Source: Achromobacter spanius
Lineage (GTDB): Bacteria; Pseudomonadota; Gammaproteobacteria; Burkholderiales; Burkholderiaceae_B
NCBI RefSeq assembly: GCF_029637605.1
Contig: NZ_CP121261.1
Location: forward strand, 4,898,001-4,962,000
Direction: 5' to 3'
Length of the DNA: 64,000 nt
A model generated the notes under the pieces. That model saw only the letters and a program-made list of their open reading frames with translations, was not told the DNA's origin and did no database searches. Positions 48,442 to 57,433 of the stretch are shown piece by piece (position 1 is the first letter of the stretch; each line of letters begins with the position of its first letter). Both the position numbers and the translations under genes were made by a program.

Positions 48442-49320
48442 TTAGCTGCGGAAGCTGCCCCAGTTTTCGTTCCGCAAGGCGCGGGCAGCGTCCGCGAGTT
48501 CGCCCGCCGTCAAGCCGATGGGGCCGATGCCCTGGGCCACCAGCGTGTCGGCTGCGGCCCCATGCAACCAGACTGCCCCGGCCACGGCTTGGTCCACCGG
48601 CAGCTTTTGCGCCAGCAACGAGCCAAGCATCCCGGCCAATACGTCGCCTGTTCCGGCCGTGGCCAAGCCCGGGTTGCCGCTGGTGTTGATTCGTATGTCG
48701 CCCGCCGGGCTGCAAACGACCGTGCCCGCGCCCTTCAGTACGATCCAGCAGCCGTAACGCTGCGCCAATTGCCGGGCGGCGCCGGGTCGGTCTGCCTGGA
48801 TCTGCGCGGCGCTGGTGCCCAGCAGGCGCCCGGCTTCGGCGGGATGCGGGGTCAGCACGACAGGGCCCGCGCCCCAGTTGGGGCGGATGTCGCCCGTGGC
48901 CAGCAGGTTGAGTCCGTCGGCGTCCAGTACCAGCGGGGCTTCGCGCCGCAGCACGAATAGTTCCGACAGCGCGTTGGCCGCAAGCGCATCCGTGCCGATA
49001 CCGCAGCCGGCCACCCAGGCGGTTACGCCCCAGTCTGCATCCAATAGCGAACGGGCGTCGCGCAGCATCAGTTCGGGTTGCAGCGGGTCGCACGCCAGCG
49101 GCAAGGTTTCCTGGGCGAAGCCGACCAGCACTTTGCCGGCTCCGGTCTTCAGTGCGGCGCGGGCGGCCAGCAGCGCGGCGCCCGTCATGCCCGGGCCGCC
49201 GCCCACCACGCCGACGGTGCCGAAGCTGCCTTTGTGCGTGTCTTGCCCACGCGGGGCGAACAGGGCGGGCAGGCTGGCGCGGTCGATGGGGGCGCCGACG
49301 GACGGGACGAGGGTGTTCAT
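48442..49320 (-). CDS. nnrD: ADP/ATP-dependent (S)-NAD(P)H-hydrate dehydratase
   Basis: 292 residues, the stand-alone C-terminal YjeF (ribokinase-like) domain. Motifs: [50 protein letters not shown], and the catalytic [23 protein letters not shown]. It repairs hydrated NADH/NADPH. The epimerase domain (NnrE) is not fused and not in the window. It is divergent from the enoyl-CoA hydratase gene at 49436. Confidence 0.92.
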   Translation of the reverse strand: MNTLVPSVGAPIDRASLPALFAPRGQDTHKGSFGTVGVVGGGPGMTGAALLAARAALKTGAGKVLVGFAQETLPLACDPLQPELMLRDARSLLDADWGVTAWVAGCGIGTDALAANALSELFVLRREAPLVLDADGLNLLATGDIRPNWGAGPVVLTPHPAEAGRLLGTSAAQIQADRPGAARQLAQRYGCWIVLKGAGTVVCSPAGDIRINTSGNPGLATAGTGDVLAGMLGSLLAQKLPVDQAVAGAVWLHGAAADTLVAQGIGPIGLTAGELADAARALRNENWGSFRS

Positions 49321-49435
49321 TGGCTGAGGCTCCGTGGGAAAGCGGCGGGGCGGGCGCCCGCGTATCCACTATAGTGCGCAAAAACGCGCCGGCCCCAAGG
49401 CTCGCGCAGCGGCTAAAGACAACGCGGAGTAGACA

Positions 49436-50269
49436 ATGACTGATATCACGCTGCAACACTATTCAGCCTATGAATCCCTGAAGCTGCGCCGGCATCCCGG
49501 CGGCGTGCTGGAGGTGATCATGGGGGCCAAGGGCGGCCAGCCCGGCAAGCTGTCCACGGCAGACGACCGTATGCACCGCGAATTGGCCGACATCTGGCGC
49601 GACATCGATACCGACCCCGACACCCGTGTGGTGGTGATTCGGGGCGAAGGCAAGGGCTTTTCGGGCGGCGGCGACCTTGAACTGGTGCAGCAGATGGCCG
49701 ACGACTTCGACGTGCGTACCCGCGTGTGGCGGGAAGCCCGCGACCTGGTCTACAACATCATCAATTGCAACAAGCCCATCGTGTCCGCCATGCACGGCGC
49801 GGCGGTGGGGGCGGGGCTGGTGGCGGGCTTGCTGGCCGACATCTCGATCGCGGCGCGCGACGCGCGCATCATTGATGGCCATACCCGCCTGGGCGTGACG
49901 GCGGGGGACCACGCCGCCATCGTCTGGCCGCTGCTGTGCGGCATGGCCAAGGCCAAGTACTACCTGATGCTGTGCGAGACGGTGACCGGCGAAGAGGCGG
50001 AGCGCATCGGCCTGGTGTCATTGTGCGTCGATGAAGCCGAGCTGATTTCCCGTGCGTTCGAGGTGGCCAACAAGCTGGCGGCCGGTTCGCAGACAGCGAT
50101 ACGCTGGACCAAGTATTCGCTGAACAATTGGCTGCGCATGGCGGGGCCGAGCTTTGATACGTCGCTGGCCCTGGAGTTCATGGGGTTTGGCGGGCCGGAC
50201 GTGAAAGAGGGGATCCAGTCGTTGCGCGAACGCCGGGCGCCGAATTTTCGGCCGGATTCGCCGTTTTAG
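49436..50269 (+). CDS. Enoyl-CoA hydratase/isomerase-family protein
   Basis: 277 residues. Crotonase fold: oxyanion segments [13 protein letters not shown] and [22 protein letters not shown]. At the position of the first catalytic Glu the usual GGG(C/L)E is replaced by GAGLVAG, and the second site reads [20 protein letters not shown], so the standard two-glutamate hydratase chemistry is not conserved. A related reaction (isomerase, hydrolase or decarboxylase) is likely. It stands alone and is followed by an inverted pair of palindromic repeats. Confidence 0.8.
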   Translation: MTDITLQHYSAYESLKLRRHPGGVLEVIMGAKGGQPGKLSTADDRMHRELADIWRDIDTDPDTRVVVIRGEGKGFSGGGDLELVQQMADDFDVRTRVWREARDLVYNIINCNKPIVSAMHGAAVGAGLVAGLLADISIAARDARIIDGHTRLGVTAGDHAAIVWPLLCGMAKAKYYLMLCETVTGEEAERIGLVSLCVDEAELISRAFEVANKLAAGSQTAIRWTKYSLNNWLRMAGPSFDTSLALEFMGFGGPDVKEGIQSLRERRAPNFRPDSPF

Positions 50270-50280
50270 GCGGCGTTGTT

Positions 50281-50345
50281 TGATGGGTTCGCGCGGTCCG
50301 CGGCCGGGTTCTTTTGTCGGTTGTGCCGCGCCGCACCCATCCTAC
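50281..50345 (-). repeat. Interspersed palindromic repeat, copy 4 (reverse)
   Basis: Starts TGATGGGTTCGCGCGG and ends GCACCCATCCTAC, 11 bases after a stop codon. It forms an inverted pair with copy 5; the junction itself (CATCCTACG...CGTAGGATG) is a hairpin. Confidence 0.8.
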
Positions 50346-50354
50346 GTCCCAACC

Positions 50355-50420
50355 GTAGGATGGGTGAAGCGCGAATGACCCGATGTCAGAACGCCAAAGC
50401 CCAACGCGCGCAACCCATCA
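50355..50420 (+). repeat. Interspersed palindromic repeat, copy 5 (forward)
   Basis: Starts GTAGGATGGGTGAAGCGCG, ends CGCGCGCAACCCATCA; central AGAACGCC. Its last bases merge into the 15-bp tandem array. Confidence 0.85.
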
Positions 50421-50503
50421 CCTCGCGCCCCATCGCCTCGCGTCCCATCGCTTCGCGCCCCATCGCTTCGCGCCCCATCGCCTCGCGCCCCATCGCTTCG
50501 CCC
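50414..50503. repeat. 15-bp tandem repeat, 6 units
   Basis: Six units of CCCATCGCYTCGCGC (with single changes), starting from the terminal CCCATC of the palindromic repeat and stopping one base before the stop codon of the minus-strand enoyl-CoA hydratase. It looks like expansion from the end of the repeat. No spacers, so not a CRISPR array. Confidence 0.85.
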
Positions 50504-50504
50504 C

Positions 50505-51242
50505 CTATTTCTTAAAAAACTTCGCGAATGCCGCCTGCGCTTCCTCGGTCTGCAGGCGGGCGCGGAACTGCTGGGCTTCGTAATCCAGCGTTTCCTGGAT
50601 GGCCTGGCGGTCCGCACGCTTCATCATGGCCTTGGTCAGGCGCAGCGCGGCGGGCGGTTGGCGGGCCAAATCAGCGGCCGTGGCCTGGGCCGCCGCCAGC
50701 GCCTGGCCTTTTGGCGTAACCGACGTCGCCAAGCCAGCCTCGCGCGCATCTTCGGCGGAAAACGCCTTGCCCTGCAACAGCCATTCGGCGGCGCGCCGCC
50801 CTGCCAGGCGGGGCATCAACAGGCTGGAGGCGCCCTCCGGGCACAGGCCCAGCGCTACGAACGGCATGCGCAGCGTGGCGCCTTCGCCGATGTGGACAAA
50901 GTCGCAATGCTGTAGCAGTGTCACGCCGATGCCGATCGCATAGCCTTCGACCGCAGCAATGACCGGCACGTCGGCCAGGGTCAGCGCCCGCAGGAACGTC
51001 AGCCCCGCGCTGTCACCGGCCCCACGTTCGGCTTGGAAGTCGCGCAGGTCATTACCGGCCGTGAAGTGCTCGCCCGCGCCCGTCAGGATCACCGCCGAGA
51101 TGGCCTGGTCGGCGCTGGCCAGTGAAATCTGTTCGGTCAGGGCGGCGTAGGTGGCCGTGTCCAGCGCGTTGCGGCGATCCTGGCGGTTGATGACCAGGGT
51201 CAGCACCGCGCCGTCACGGCTGACTGTCAGGCCCGCGCTCAT
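50505..51242 (-). CDS. Enoyl-CoA hydratase/isomerase
   Basis: 245 residues from the ATG at 51242, overlapping the nitronate monooxygenase stop (ATGA). Crotonase fold: GEHFTAGNDLRDFQ (isomerase-like oxyanion loop), EGYAIGIGVTLLQHCDFVHIG and MPFVALGLCPEGASSLLMPRLAG. The first catalytic Glu is missing (GIGVTLL) while the second region keeps CPEG, a pattern of enoyl-CoA isomerases (Eci/PaaG-like) more than hydratases. It is second gene of a two-gene operon with the monooxygenase. The TAG stop lies against a tandem array. Confidence 0.85.
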   Translation of the reverse strand: MSAGLTVSRDGAVLTLVINRQDRRNALDTATYAALTEQISLASADQAISAVILTGAGEHFTAGNDLRDFQAERGAGDSAGLTFLRALTLADVPVIAAVEGYAIGIGVTLLQHCDFVHIGEGATLRMPFVALGLCPEGASSLLMPRLAGRRAAEWLLQGKAFSAEDAREAGLATSVTPKGQALAAAQATAADLARQPPAALRLTKAMMKRADRQAIQETLDYEAQQFRARLQTEEAQAAFAKFFKK

Positions 51243-52210
51243 GCGAACGACCTGGCGTTCAGTTGCGCCTTGGCCTCGGCGTACTCGCGGCGCAGCGTGT
51301 CGACGATCTCCCGGGTCGGCAGCACGCTGGCGATGCCGCCCACGCCCTGGCCGGCGCCCCAGATGTCTTTCCACGGTTTGACGCGAGTCGATCCGAAGTT
51401 CGACGCGCCACTGTCCGGCTGCGGCAGGTTGGCCGGGTCCAGCCCCGACGCGGTGATGCTGGCCTTCAGATAGTTGCCGGGAATGCCCGTGAAAAACGGG
51501 GTGTACAGAATGTCGGACGCGCTGGCCTCGACGATGGCGGACTTGTAGCCCTCGCTGGCGTTGGCTTCCTGGCTGGCGATGAAGCGCGTGCCCATGTAGG
51601 CAAAGTCGGCGCCCATGGCCAGCGCGGCCAGTACGTGCGCGCCGGACGTGATGGCGCCCGACAGGATCAGCGGGCCGTCGTAGAAACGGCGCACTTCGGA
51701 CAGCAGCGCGAACGGGCTCAGCGTGCCTGCATGGCCGCCGGCGCCCGAGCACACCAGGATCAGCCCGTCCACACCCGCTTCCAGCGCTTTCTCGGCGTGG
51801 CGCAGCGTGGTGACGTCATGAAAGACCTTGCCGCCCCAGTCGTGCACGCCCTTGACCAGGTCGCCCGGCGCGCGCAGGCTGGTGATGATCAACGGCACGC
51901 GGTGGCTGGCGCACACGGCCAGGTCCTGTTCCAGCCGGTCGTTGGATTGATGGATGATCTGGTTGACCGCGAACGGCGCCACGGCAGCGCCTGGATTCGC
52001 TTCGCGGTACGAGGCAAGCCCGGCCTGGACTTCGTCCAGCCAATCGGTCAAGAGGCTTTGGGGGCGCGCGTTCAGCGCGGGAAACGAACCCACGATGCCG
52101 CTCGTGCACTGCGCGATCACCAGTTGCGGGTTGGACACGATGAACATGGGGGCGCTGATGACCGGCAGGGACATCTGGCCATACAAATCTGTCACTAGAG
52201 AGTGGGGCAT
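51239..52210 (-). CDS. Nitronate monooxygenase (2-nitropropane dioxygenase family)
   Basis: 323 residues. FMN-binding TIM barrel: LPVISAPMFIVSNPQLVIAQCTSGIVGSFPALNAR, then GVDGLILVCSGAGGHAGTLSPFALL with the catalytic-type His (GGHAG), and GPLILSGAITSGAHVLAALAMGADFAYMGTRFIASQEA. It oxidises nitronates or, in many bacterial members, serves as an enoyl reductase-like or unknown flavoenzyme. It is divergent from the TetR gene, with a shared palindromic operator candidate between them. Confidence 0.88.
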   Translation of the reverse strand: MPHSLVTDLYGQMSLPVISAPMFIVSNPQLVIAQCTSGIVGSFPALNARPQSLLTDWLDEVQAGLASYREANPGAAVAPFAVNQIIHQSNDRLEQDLAVCASHRVPLIITSLRAPGDLVKGVHDWGGKVFHDVTTLRHAEKALEAGVDGLILVCSGAGGHAGTLSPFALLSEVRRFYDGPLILSGAITSGAHVLAALAMGADFAYMGTRFIASQEANASEGYKSAIVEASASDILYTPFFTGIPGNYLKASITASGLDPANLPQPDSGASNFGSTRVKPWKDIWGAGQGVGGIASVLPTREIVDTLRREYAEAKAQLNARSFA

Positions 52211-52265
52211 AGCGTCGTCGCGTTGTGTTCAGGTCAGTCCAGAAAAGGCGTCCCGCAATTGGGCC

Positions 52266-52318
52266 TTGAGCCTTGAAAGCGGATGTGCCTATAATTACCT
52301 ACCGACCGTCCGGTAATT
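52266..52318 (+). promoter_or_regulatory. TetR-gene promoter with overlapping palindromic operator
   Basis: Promoter TTGAGC (52266-52271), 18-base spacer, TATAAT (52290-52295). Operator: AATTACC (52293-52299), 12 bases, GGTAATT (52312-52318), with an inner ACCG...CGGT pair. It lies between divergent genes, so the TetR protein probably represses both itself and the monooxygenase operon. Confidence 0.6.
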
Positions 52319-52414
52319 AATTAATCTTTATTTAACGGCATGCGCCGAACCGCTGTCAATGGAGGCCCGCGCGGCCTGCCCGCAGCCTCAGGCGCGGCCC
52401 TTGCAAAGGCTGTC

Positions 52415-53038
52415 ATGGCGACCTCCGCCCCTCCTGTTCAGAAACGCGCCCGCGCTGGCCGGCCCCCCACCCTGGTGGCCCCGCGCGAACGCATCCTGGA
52501 AGAAGCCGCCAAGCTATTCGCGCAAAGCGGCTACGACGGCAGCTCGGTGGCCGACCTGGCCGCCGCCATCGGCGTGTCCAAGGCGGCCATCTATCACTAC
52601 TACACCACCAAGCAGGACATCTACGACGCCATCATCCTGGGCGTGTTGAACGGGCTGACGCAAAACGTCGGCCAGGATGTGGCCGATGCCCAGGGCGCCG
52701 CCGACCGCTTGCGCGCGTTCATGGTGGGCCACGCCCGCTACTTCGAACAGCACCATGCTGAATTTGTCACCATGCTGATCGGCTATTCCGGCATGGCGCT
52801 ACCCGAACGCGAAGACGCCGCCCGCCTGCGCGACGGCTACGAAAAGCGCCTGCGCGAACTGATCGCCCAAGGCGTGGAACAAGGCGTGTTCCGCCCGCTG
52901 GACGTGGCCGCCACCGGCCGCGCCGTGCTGTCCATGCTGAATTGGATGGTGCGCTGGTACAAGCCCGGCCAGGGCGACAGCGCCGAAGCCATCGCCGCCG
53001 GTTACTTCGATTTATTGGTCGGCGGCATGCGCGCCTGA
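52415..53038 (+). CDS. TetR-family transcriptional regulator
   Basis: 207 residues from the ATG at 52415 with AAAGG upstream (an earlier ATG at 52340 has no ribosome site and adds 25 non-family residues). Basic N-terminus RARAGRPPT, then helix-turn-helix RERILEEAAKLFAQSGYDGSSVADLAAAIGVSKAAIYHYYTTKQDIYDAI. The C-terminal ligand-binding domain is helical. It probably senses an acyl-CoA, judging by its neighbours (acyl-CoA dehydrogenase, CoA-transferase, hydroxyacyl-CoA dehydrogenase). Confidence 0.88.
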   Translation: MATSAPPVQKRARAGRPPTLVAPRERILEEAAKLFAQSGYDGSSVADLAAAIGVSKAAIYHYYTTKQDIYDAIILGVLNGLTQNVGQDVADAQGAADRLRAFMVGHARYFEQHHAEFVTMLIGYSGMALPEREDAARLRDGYEKRLRELIAQGVEQGVFRPLDVAATGRAVLSMLNWMVRWYKPGQGDSAEAIAAGYFDLLVGGMRA

Positions 53039-53086
53039 TCGCGCCGCCGTCCGGAAACGCATTGCTTATCTACTGAGACTTCCATC

Positions 53087-54235
53087 ATGGCCCTCGACAC
53101 CGAAACCCTGAACCTGTTGCTGGACGCCGTGCACCGCTTTGTGCACGAACGCCTGATTCCCGCCGAAGACGAACTGGCCTCTAGCGGCCAGGTGCCGCCG
53201 GACATCGTCAACGAAATGCGCGAGCTGGGCTTGTTCGGCCTGTCGATCTCGCCCGACTTCGGCGGTTTGGGCCTGACGATGGAAGAGGAAGTGCGCGTGG
53301 TGTTCGAACTGGGCCAGACCTCGCCCGCGTTTCGTTCGCTGGCCGGCACCAATATCGGCATCGGCTCGCAAGCCATCGTGCTGGCCGGCACCGACGAACA
53401 GCGCGCGCGCTACTTGCCCAAGCTGGCCAGCGGTGAATTGATCGGCTCGTTCGCCTTGACCGAGCCGGACGCCGGTTCCGACGCCATGGCGCTGCGCCTG
53501 TCCGCCGAGCGCGATGGCGACGGCTACGTGCTGAACGGCACCAAGCGCTACATCACCAACGCACCCATCGCCGGCCTGTTTTCGGTGATGGCGCGCACCG
53601 CGCCCGAACGCCGCGCCAATTCCATTTCGTGCTTCCTGGTGGAAGCCGGCACGCCGGGCCTCATCATCGGCAAGCCCGACAAGAAGATGGGTCAGGCGGG
53701 CGCCTTGACCAGCGACGTGGTCTTCGACAACTGCCGCGTGCCGGCCAGCGCCTTGCTGGGCGGGGAAGAGGGCAATGGGTTCCGGACATCGATGCGCGTG
53801 CTGGACAAGGGGCGGCTGCACATCTCGGCGCTGTGCGTGGGGATTGCCGAGCGCCTGCTGTCGGACGCGGTCAAGTACGCGCTGGAGCGCAAGCAGTTCG
53901 GCCAGCCGATCGCTGAATTCCAGCTGATCCAGGCGATGATCGCCGACAGTCAGGCCGAACTCTATGCCGCCCGCTGCATGGTGCTGGACGCGGCCCGCAT
54001 GCGCGACCGCGGCGAGAACACCACCATGCAGGCCGCTTGCTGCAAGCTGTACTCGACCGAGATGGTGGGCCGCGTGGCTGACCGCGCCGTGCAGATTCAC
54101 GGCGGCGCGGGCTATATGTCCGAGTACGCCGTGGAACGCTTCTACCGCGACGTGCGCTTGTTCCGCATCTTCGAGGGCACCTCGCAGATCCAGCAACTGG
54201 TGATCGCGCGCGAGACGATCAAGGCGCATTCCTGA
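53087..54235 (+). CDS. Acyl-CoA dehydrogenase
   Basis: 382 residues, standard length. GSFALTEPDAGSDAMALRLSAERDGDGYVLNGTKRYITNA is the FAD/substrate signature; the catalytic Glu is in FRIFEGTSQIQQLVIAR near the C-terminus, the usual position for short/medium-chain enzymes. QIHGGAGYMSEYAVERFYRD is the second signature. It oxidises acyl-CoA to 2-enoyl-CoA and passes electrons to ETF. 48 bases after the TetR gene. Confidence 0.93.
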   Translation: MALDTETLNLLLDAVHRFVHERLIPAEDELASSGQVPPDIVNEMRELGLFGLSISPDFGGLGLTMEEEVRVVFELGQTSPAFRSLAGTNIGIGSQAIVLAGTDEQRARYLPKLASGELIGSFALTEPDAGSDAMALRLSAERDGDGYVLNGTKRYITNAPIAGLFSVMARTAPERRANSISCFLVEAGTPGLIIGKPDKKMGQAGALTSDVVFDNCRVPASALLGGEEGNGFRTSMRVLDKGRLHISALCVGIAERLLSDAVKYALERKQFGQPIAEFQLIQAMIADSQAELYAARCMVLDAARMRDRGENTTMQAACCKLYSTEMVGRVADRAVQIHGGAGYMSEYAVERFYRDVRLFRIFEGTSQIQQLVIARETIKAHS

Positions 54236-54341
54236 GCCGACAGCCAGCGGAAATCCGGCCAGAGTGTCCAAACAGCTAATATCCGGATTGACGAATGGTG
54301 CTCCGGGCGCGACCCTAACGGTCCGCGTCCGGGTATGACGC

Positions 54342-54363
54342 GCTGGCGGCCCGGGCCGCCAGC
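54342..54363. other. 22-bp perfect palindrome between acyl-CoA dehydrogenase and CoA-transferase genes
   Basis: An 11-base arm GCTGGCGGCCC is followed directly by its reverse complement. It is GC-only with no T-tract. It could form a cruciform or an RNA stem ahead of the CoA-transferase gene; it may be a processing or weak pause site. Confidence 0.5.
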
Positions 54364-54441
54364 ATGACGGAATTCCAGTCTGGCTTCGCGCATGGCCGCA
54401 AGCCGGACGTTTTCATTTCTCATCTAGCGAAAAGACTACAG

Positions 54442-55671
54442 ATGTCGCAACGTCCCGCTCCCCTTACCGGCATCCGCGTGCTGGACCTGACCCGCGTGCT
54501 GGCGGGCCCCTGGTGCACCCAGAACCTGGCCGACCTTGGCGCCGAGGTCATCAAGATTGAAAGGCCCGGTGCGGGCGACGATACGCGCGCCTGGGGGCCG
54601 CCCTATCTGAAGGACGAAGCGGGCAACGACACCACCGAAGCCGCCTACTACCTGTCCGCCAACCGCAACAAGATGTCGGTGGCGCTGGATATCGCGTCGC
54701 CGCGCGGCGCCGAACTGGTGCGCGAACTGGCGCTGCAAAGCGACATCCTGGTTGAGAACTTCAAAGTGGGCGGCCTGAAGAAATACGGGCTGGACTACGA
54801 AAGCCTGAAGGCCATCAACCCGCGCCTGATCTATTGCTCGATCACCGGTTTCGGCCAGACCGGCCCGTACGCCAGCCGCCCCGGCTATGACTTCATGATC
54901 CAGGGCATGGGCGGGCTGATGAGCATCACCGGCGAACGCGACGACCTGCCGGGCGGCGGCCCGCAAAAGGCCGGCGTGGCCGTGGCCGATCTGATGACCG
55001 GCATGTACTCCACGGTAGGCATTCTGGCCGCGCTGCTTGAACGCGCCAACAGCGGTTTGGGCCAGCATATCGACATGGCCTTGCTGGACTGCCAGGTCAG
55101 CATGATGGCCAATCAGAACTTGAACTTCATGACCTCGGGCGTGGCGCCCCAGCGCGCGGGCAACGCACACCAGAACCTGGTGCCTTACCAAGTGTTCGCC
55201 GCGGCCGATGGCCATTTGATCGTGGCGGTGGGTAACGACAGCCAGTTCCGCAACTACTGCGGCGCCATCGGCCTGCCCGAGTTGTCGGCCGACCCGCGTT
55301 TTTCCACCAACCCCCAGCGCGTGAAGAACCGTACCGAGCTCGTGCCGCTGTTGGCCGAGCGCATGGCCACCGGCGCGCGCGACCACTGGCTGGCCGCGCT
55401 GGAAGCCGTGGGCGTGCCGGCCGGCCCCATCAATACACTGGACCAGGTCTACGAAGACCCGCACGTGCTGGCGCGCAACATGAAGCGCGAGCTGCCGCAT
55501 CCGGCCGCCGGCAAGGTGCCGATGGCCGCCAGCCCGTTGAAGTTTTCCGATAGCCCCGTTGAATACCGCCGTCCGCCGCCCATGCTGGGCGAGCACACCG
55601 CGCAGGTGCTGGCGGAAAAGCTGGGCTTGTCGGCCGAAGACATTCAGGCGCTGGCACAAAGCCAGCCTTGA
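54442..55671 (+). CDS. Class III (CaiB/BaiF) CoA-transferase
   Basis: 409 residues from the ATG at 54442. LTGIRVLDLTRVLAGPWCTQNLADLGAEVIKIERPGAGDDTR is the family N-terminus; the catalytic Asp is in YASRPGYDFMIQGMGGLMSITG. These enzymes form a knotted dimer and exchange CoA between acids such as a short dicarboxylate and the substrate. It probably activates the acid that feeds the neighbouring acyl-CoA dehydrogenase. A 3-hydroxyacyl-CoA dehydrogenase gene follows 89 bases on. Confidence 0.92.
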   Translation: MSQRPAPLTGIRVLDLTRVLAGPWCTQNLADLGAEVIKIERPGAGDDTRAWGPPYLKDEAGNDTTEAAYYLSANRNKMSVALDIASPRGAELVRELALQSDILVENFKVGGLKKYGLDYESLKAINPRLIYCSITGFGQTGPYASRPGYDFMIQGMGGLMSITGERDDLPGGGPQKAGVAVADLMTGMYSTVGILAALLERANSGLGQHIDMALLDCQVSMMANQNLNFMTSGVAPQRAGNAHQNLVPYQVFAAADGHLIVAVGNDSQFRNYCGAIGLPELSADPRFSTNPQRVKNRTELVPLLAERMATGARDHWLAALEAVGVPAGPINTLDQVYEDPHVLARNMKRELPHPAAGKVPMAASPLKFSDSPVEYRRPPPMLGEHTAQVLAEKLGLSAEDIQALAQSQP

Positions 55672-55760
55672 TCGCGGCGGGGTGGCTGCGCGCCGCCCCG
55701 CTTGCCACGCGCCCTGCCGCGGCGCGCACCATCCATTCCAATACAGGCAGGAGAGAGTTG

Positions 55761-57284
55761 ATGACGGAGATTCAAACCATCGGCGTCGTGGGCGCCGGGG
55801 CCATGGGGCGCGGCATTGCGCAGATTGCGGCGCAAGCCGGATTGCGCGTGCGTCTGTACGACACCAGCGCCGACGCGATCGCGGCCGCGCGCGAGTCCTT
55901 ACGCCAAACCTGGGACAAGCTGGCGCAAAAGGGCAAGCTGACCGCCGCCGATGCGCAAGCCGCCTTGGAGCGTGTGGAGGCCGCCACCGCGCTGACCGAT
56001 ATGTCGGCCTGCCAACTGGTGGTGGAAGCCATCGTTGAACGGCTGGACGTGAAGCGCGACCTGTTCGCCGCGCTGGAAGGCGTGGTGTCGGAAGACTGCA
56101 TCCTGGCGTCGAACACGTCGTCCTTGTCCATCACCGCGATCGCCGCTGCTTGCAAGCACCCGCGCCGCGTGGTCGGCTATCACTTCTTCAACCCGGTGGC
56201 GTTGATGAAGGTGGTTGAAGTGATCGACGGCCTGCGCAGCGCACCCGAAGTGGGCGACGCGCTGGCCGCGCTGGCCCGCCGCATGGGCCACACGCCCGTG
56301 CGCGCCAAGGACATGCCCGGCTTTATCGTCAACCATGCCGGCCGTGGCATGAATACCGAAGGCCTGCGCGTGGCGCAAGAGGCCGTGGCCACCTTTGCGC
56401 AAGTCGACGCCGTGATGCGCGAGCAAGCCGGCTTCCGCATGGGGCCTTTTGAGCTGCTGGACCTTACCGCGCTGGACGTGTCGCATCCGGTGATGGAATC
56501 CATCTACCGTCAGTTCTTCGACGAAGCGCGTTTTCGCCCATCGCCGATCACGACCGTGCGCCTGGCGGGCGGGCTGATCGGACGCAAGGCGGGCGAAGGC
56601 TTCTACGTCTACGCCGACGGCCAGAAGCAAGTGCCGGCCGAACCGCCCGTGCCGGCGCTGCCGGAAGGCCTGAAGGTCTGGGTCAGCCCCAAGCACGCGG
56701 AAGGCTACGCGCGCGCGTCGGCGCTGATCGAAAAGCTGGGCGCTACGTTGGTGACGGATTCGACGCCCGACGCGGACGCGCTGATTGTCGTCACGCCGTT
56801 TGGTGATGATGTGTCGACGTCGGTGTCCGCCCAAGGCTTGAACGCCGGCCGCACGGTGGGCTTGGACACGCTATATGCCTTCGACGGCGCCAAGCGCCGC
56901 ACCGTCATGGTGTCGCCCGCCACCGAAGCCAAATGGCGCGACGCCGCGCACGCGCTGCTGGCCGCCGATGGCGTGCCGGTTACGGTGATCGAGGACTCGC
57001 CGGGCTTCATCGCCCAGCGCATCGTGGCCATGATCGTCAACATCGCCAGCGACATCGCGCAACAGCAGATCGCCACGCCGGAAGACATCGACCAAGCCGT
57101 GACGCTGGGCCTGGGGTACCCGGTGGGTCCGTTGGCCCTGGGCGACAAGCTGGGCGCCGACCGCATCCTGGAAATCCTGAAGAGCATGCAGCGCGTGACC
57201 GGCGACCCGCGCTATCGCCCCAGCCTCTGGCTGCAACGCCGCGTCCAATTGGGCCTGTCCCTACTGAAATCATCAGCCCCGTAG
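55761..57284 (+). CDS. 3-Hydroxyacyl-CoA dehydrogenase (PaaH type)
   Basis: 507 residues from the ATG at 55761. An N-terminal NAD-binding fold (IGVVGAGAMGRGIAQIAAQAG) is followed by the HAD signature (YHFFNPVALMKVVEVI), the first C-terminal domain (DMPGFIVNHAGRGMNTEGL), and after a linker a second C-terminal domain (EDSPGFIAQRIVAMIVNIASDIAQ...DQAVTLGLGYPVGPL), the duplicated arrangement of PaaH-like enzymes. It oxidises 3-hydroxyacyl-CoA to 3-oxoacyl-CoA. The TAG stop lies inside the opening GTAGG of palindromic repeat copy 6. Confidence 0.93.
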   Translation: MTEIQTIGVVGAGAMGRGIAQIAAQAGLRVRLYDTSADAIAAARESLRQTWDKLAQKGKLTAADAQAALERVEAATALTDMSACQLVVEAIVERLDVKRDLFAALEGVVSEDCILASNTSSLSITAIAAACKHPRRVVGYHFFNPVALMKVVEVIDGLRSAPEVGDALAALARRMGHTPVRAKDMPGFIVNHAGRGMNTEGLRVAQEAVATFAQVDAVMREQAGFRMGPFELLDLTALDVSHPVMESIYRQFFDEARFRPSPITTVRLAGGLIGRKAGEGFYVYADGQKQVPAEPPVPALPEGLKVWVSPKHAEGYARASALIEKLGATLVTDSTPDADALIVVTPFGDDVSTSVSAQGLNAGRTVGLDTLYAFDGAKRRTVMVSPATEAKWRDAAHALLAADGVPVTVIEDSPGFIAQRIVAMIVNIASDIAQQQIATPEDIDQAVTLGLGYPVGPLALGDKLGADRILEILKSMQRVTGDPRYRPSLWLQRRVQLGLSLLKSSAP

Positions 57285-57345
57285 GATGGGTGAAGCGCGA
57301 AAAGGTCGGCAGAAGAACCCCGCCGGCCAACGCGCGCAACCCACC
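57281..57345 (+). repeat. Interspersed palindromic repeat, copy 6 (forward)
   Basis: Starts GTAGGATGGGTGAAGCGCG; ends CGCGCGCAACCCACCA. The TAG at 57282-57284 is the stop of the 3-hydroxyacyl-CoA dehydrogenase gene. Confidence 0.85.
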
Positions 57346-57380
57346 AAGTAGCGCCCAAAGCTTCACCTGATCCAGGCAAG

Positions 57381-57417
57381 AAAAAGCCCCCTGAATTTCT
57401 TCTTCAGGGGGCTTTTT
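57381..57417. terminator. Bidirectional terminator between convergent genes
   Basis: AAAAAGCCCCCTGAA (57381-57395), 7-base loop, TTCAGGGGGCTTTTT (57403-57417): a perfect 15-bp stem with A and T tracts. Confidence 0.93.
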
Positions 57418-57433
57418 ATTTGCGCGGTTGCTT

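Noticed and set aside
50414..50503. CRISPR-like array of 15-bp repeats
   Set aside because: The units are directly adjacent with no spacers, and there are no cas genes. It is a simple tandem repeat.
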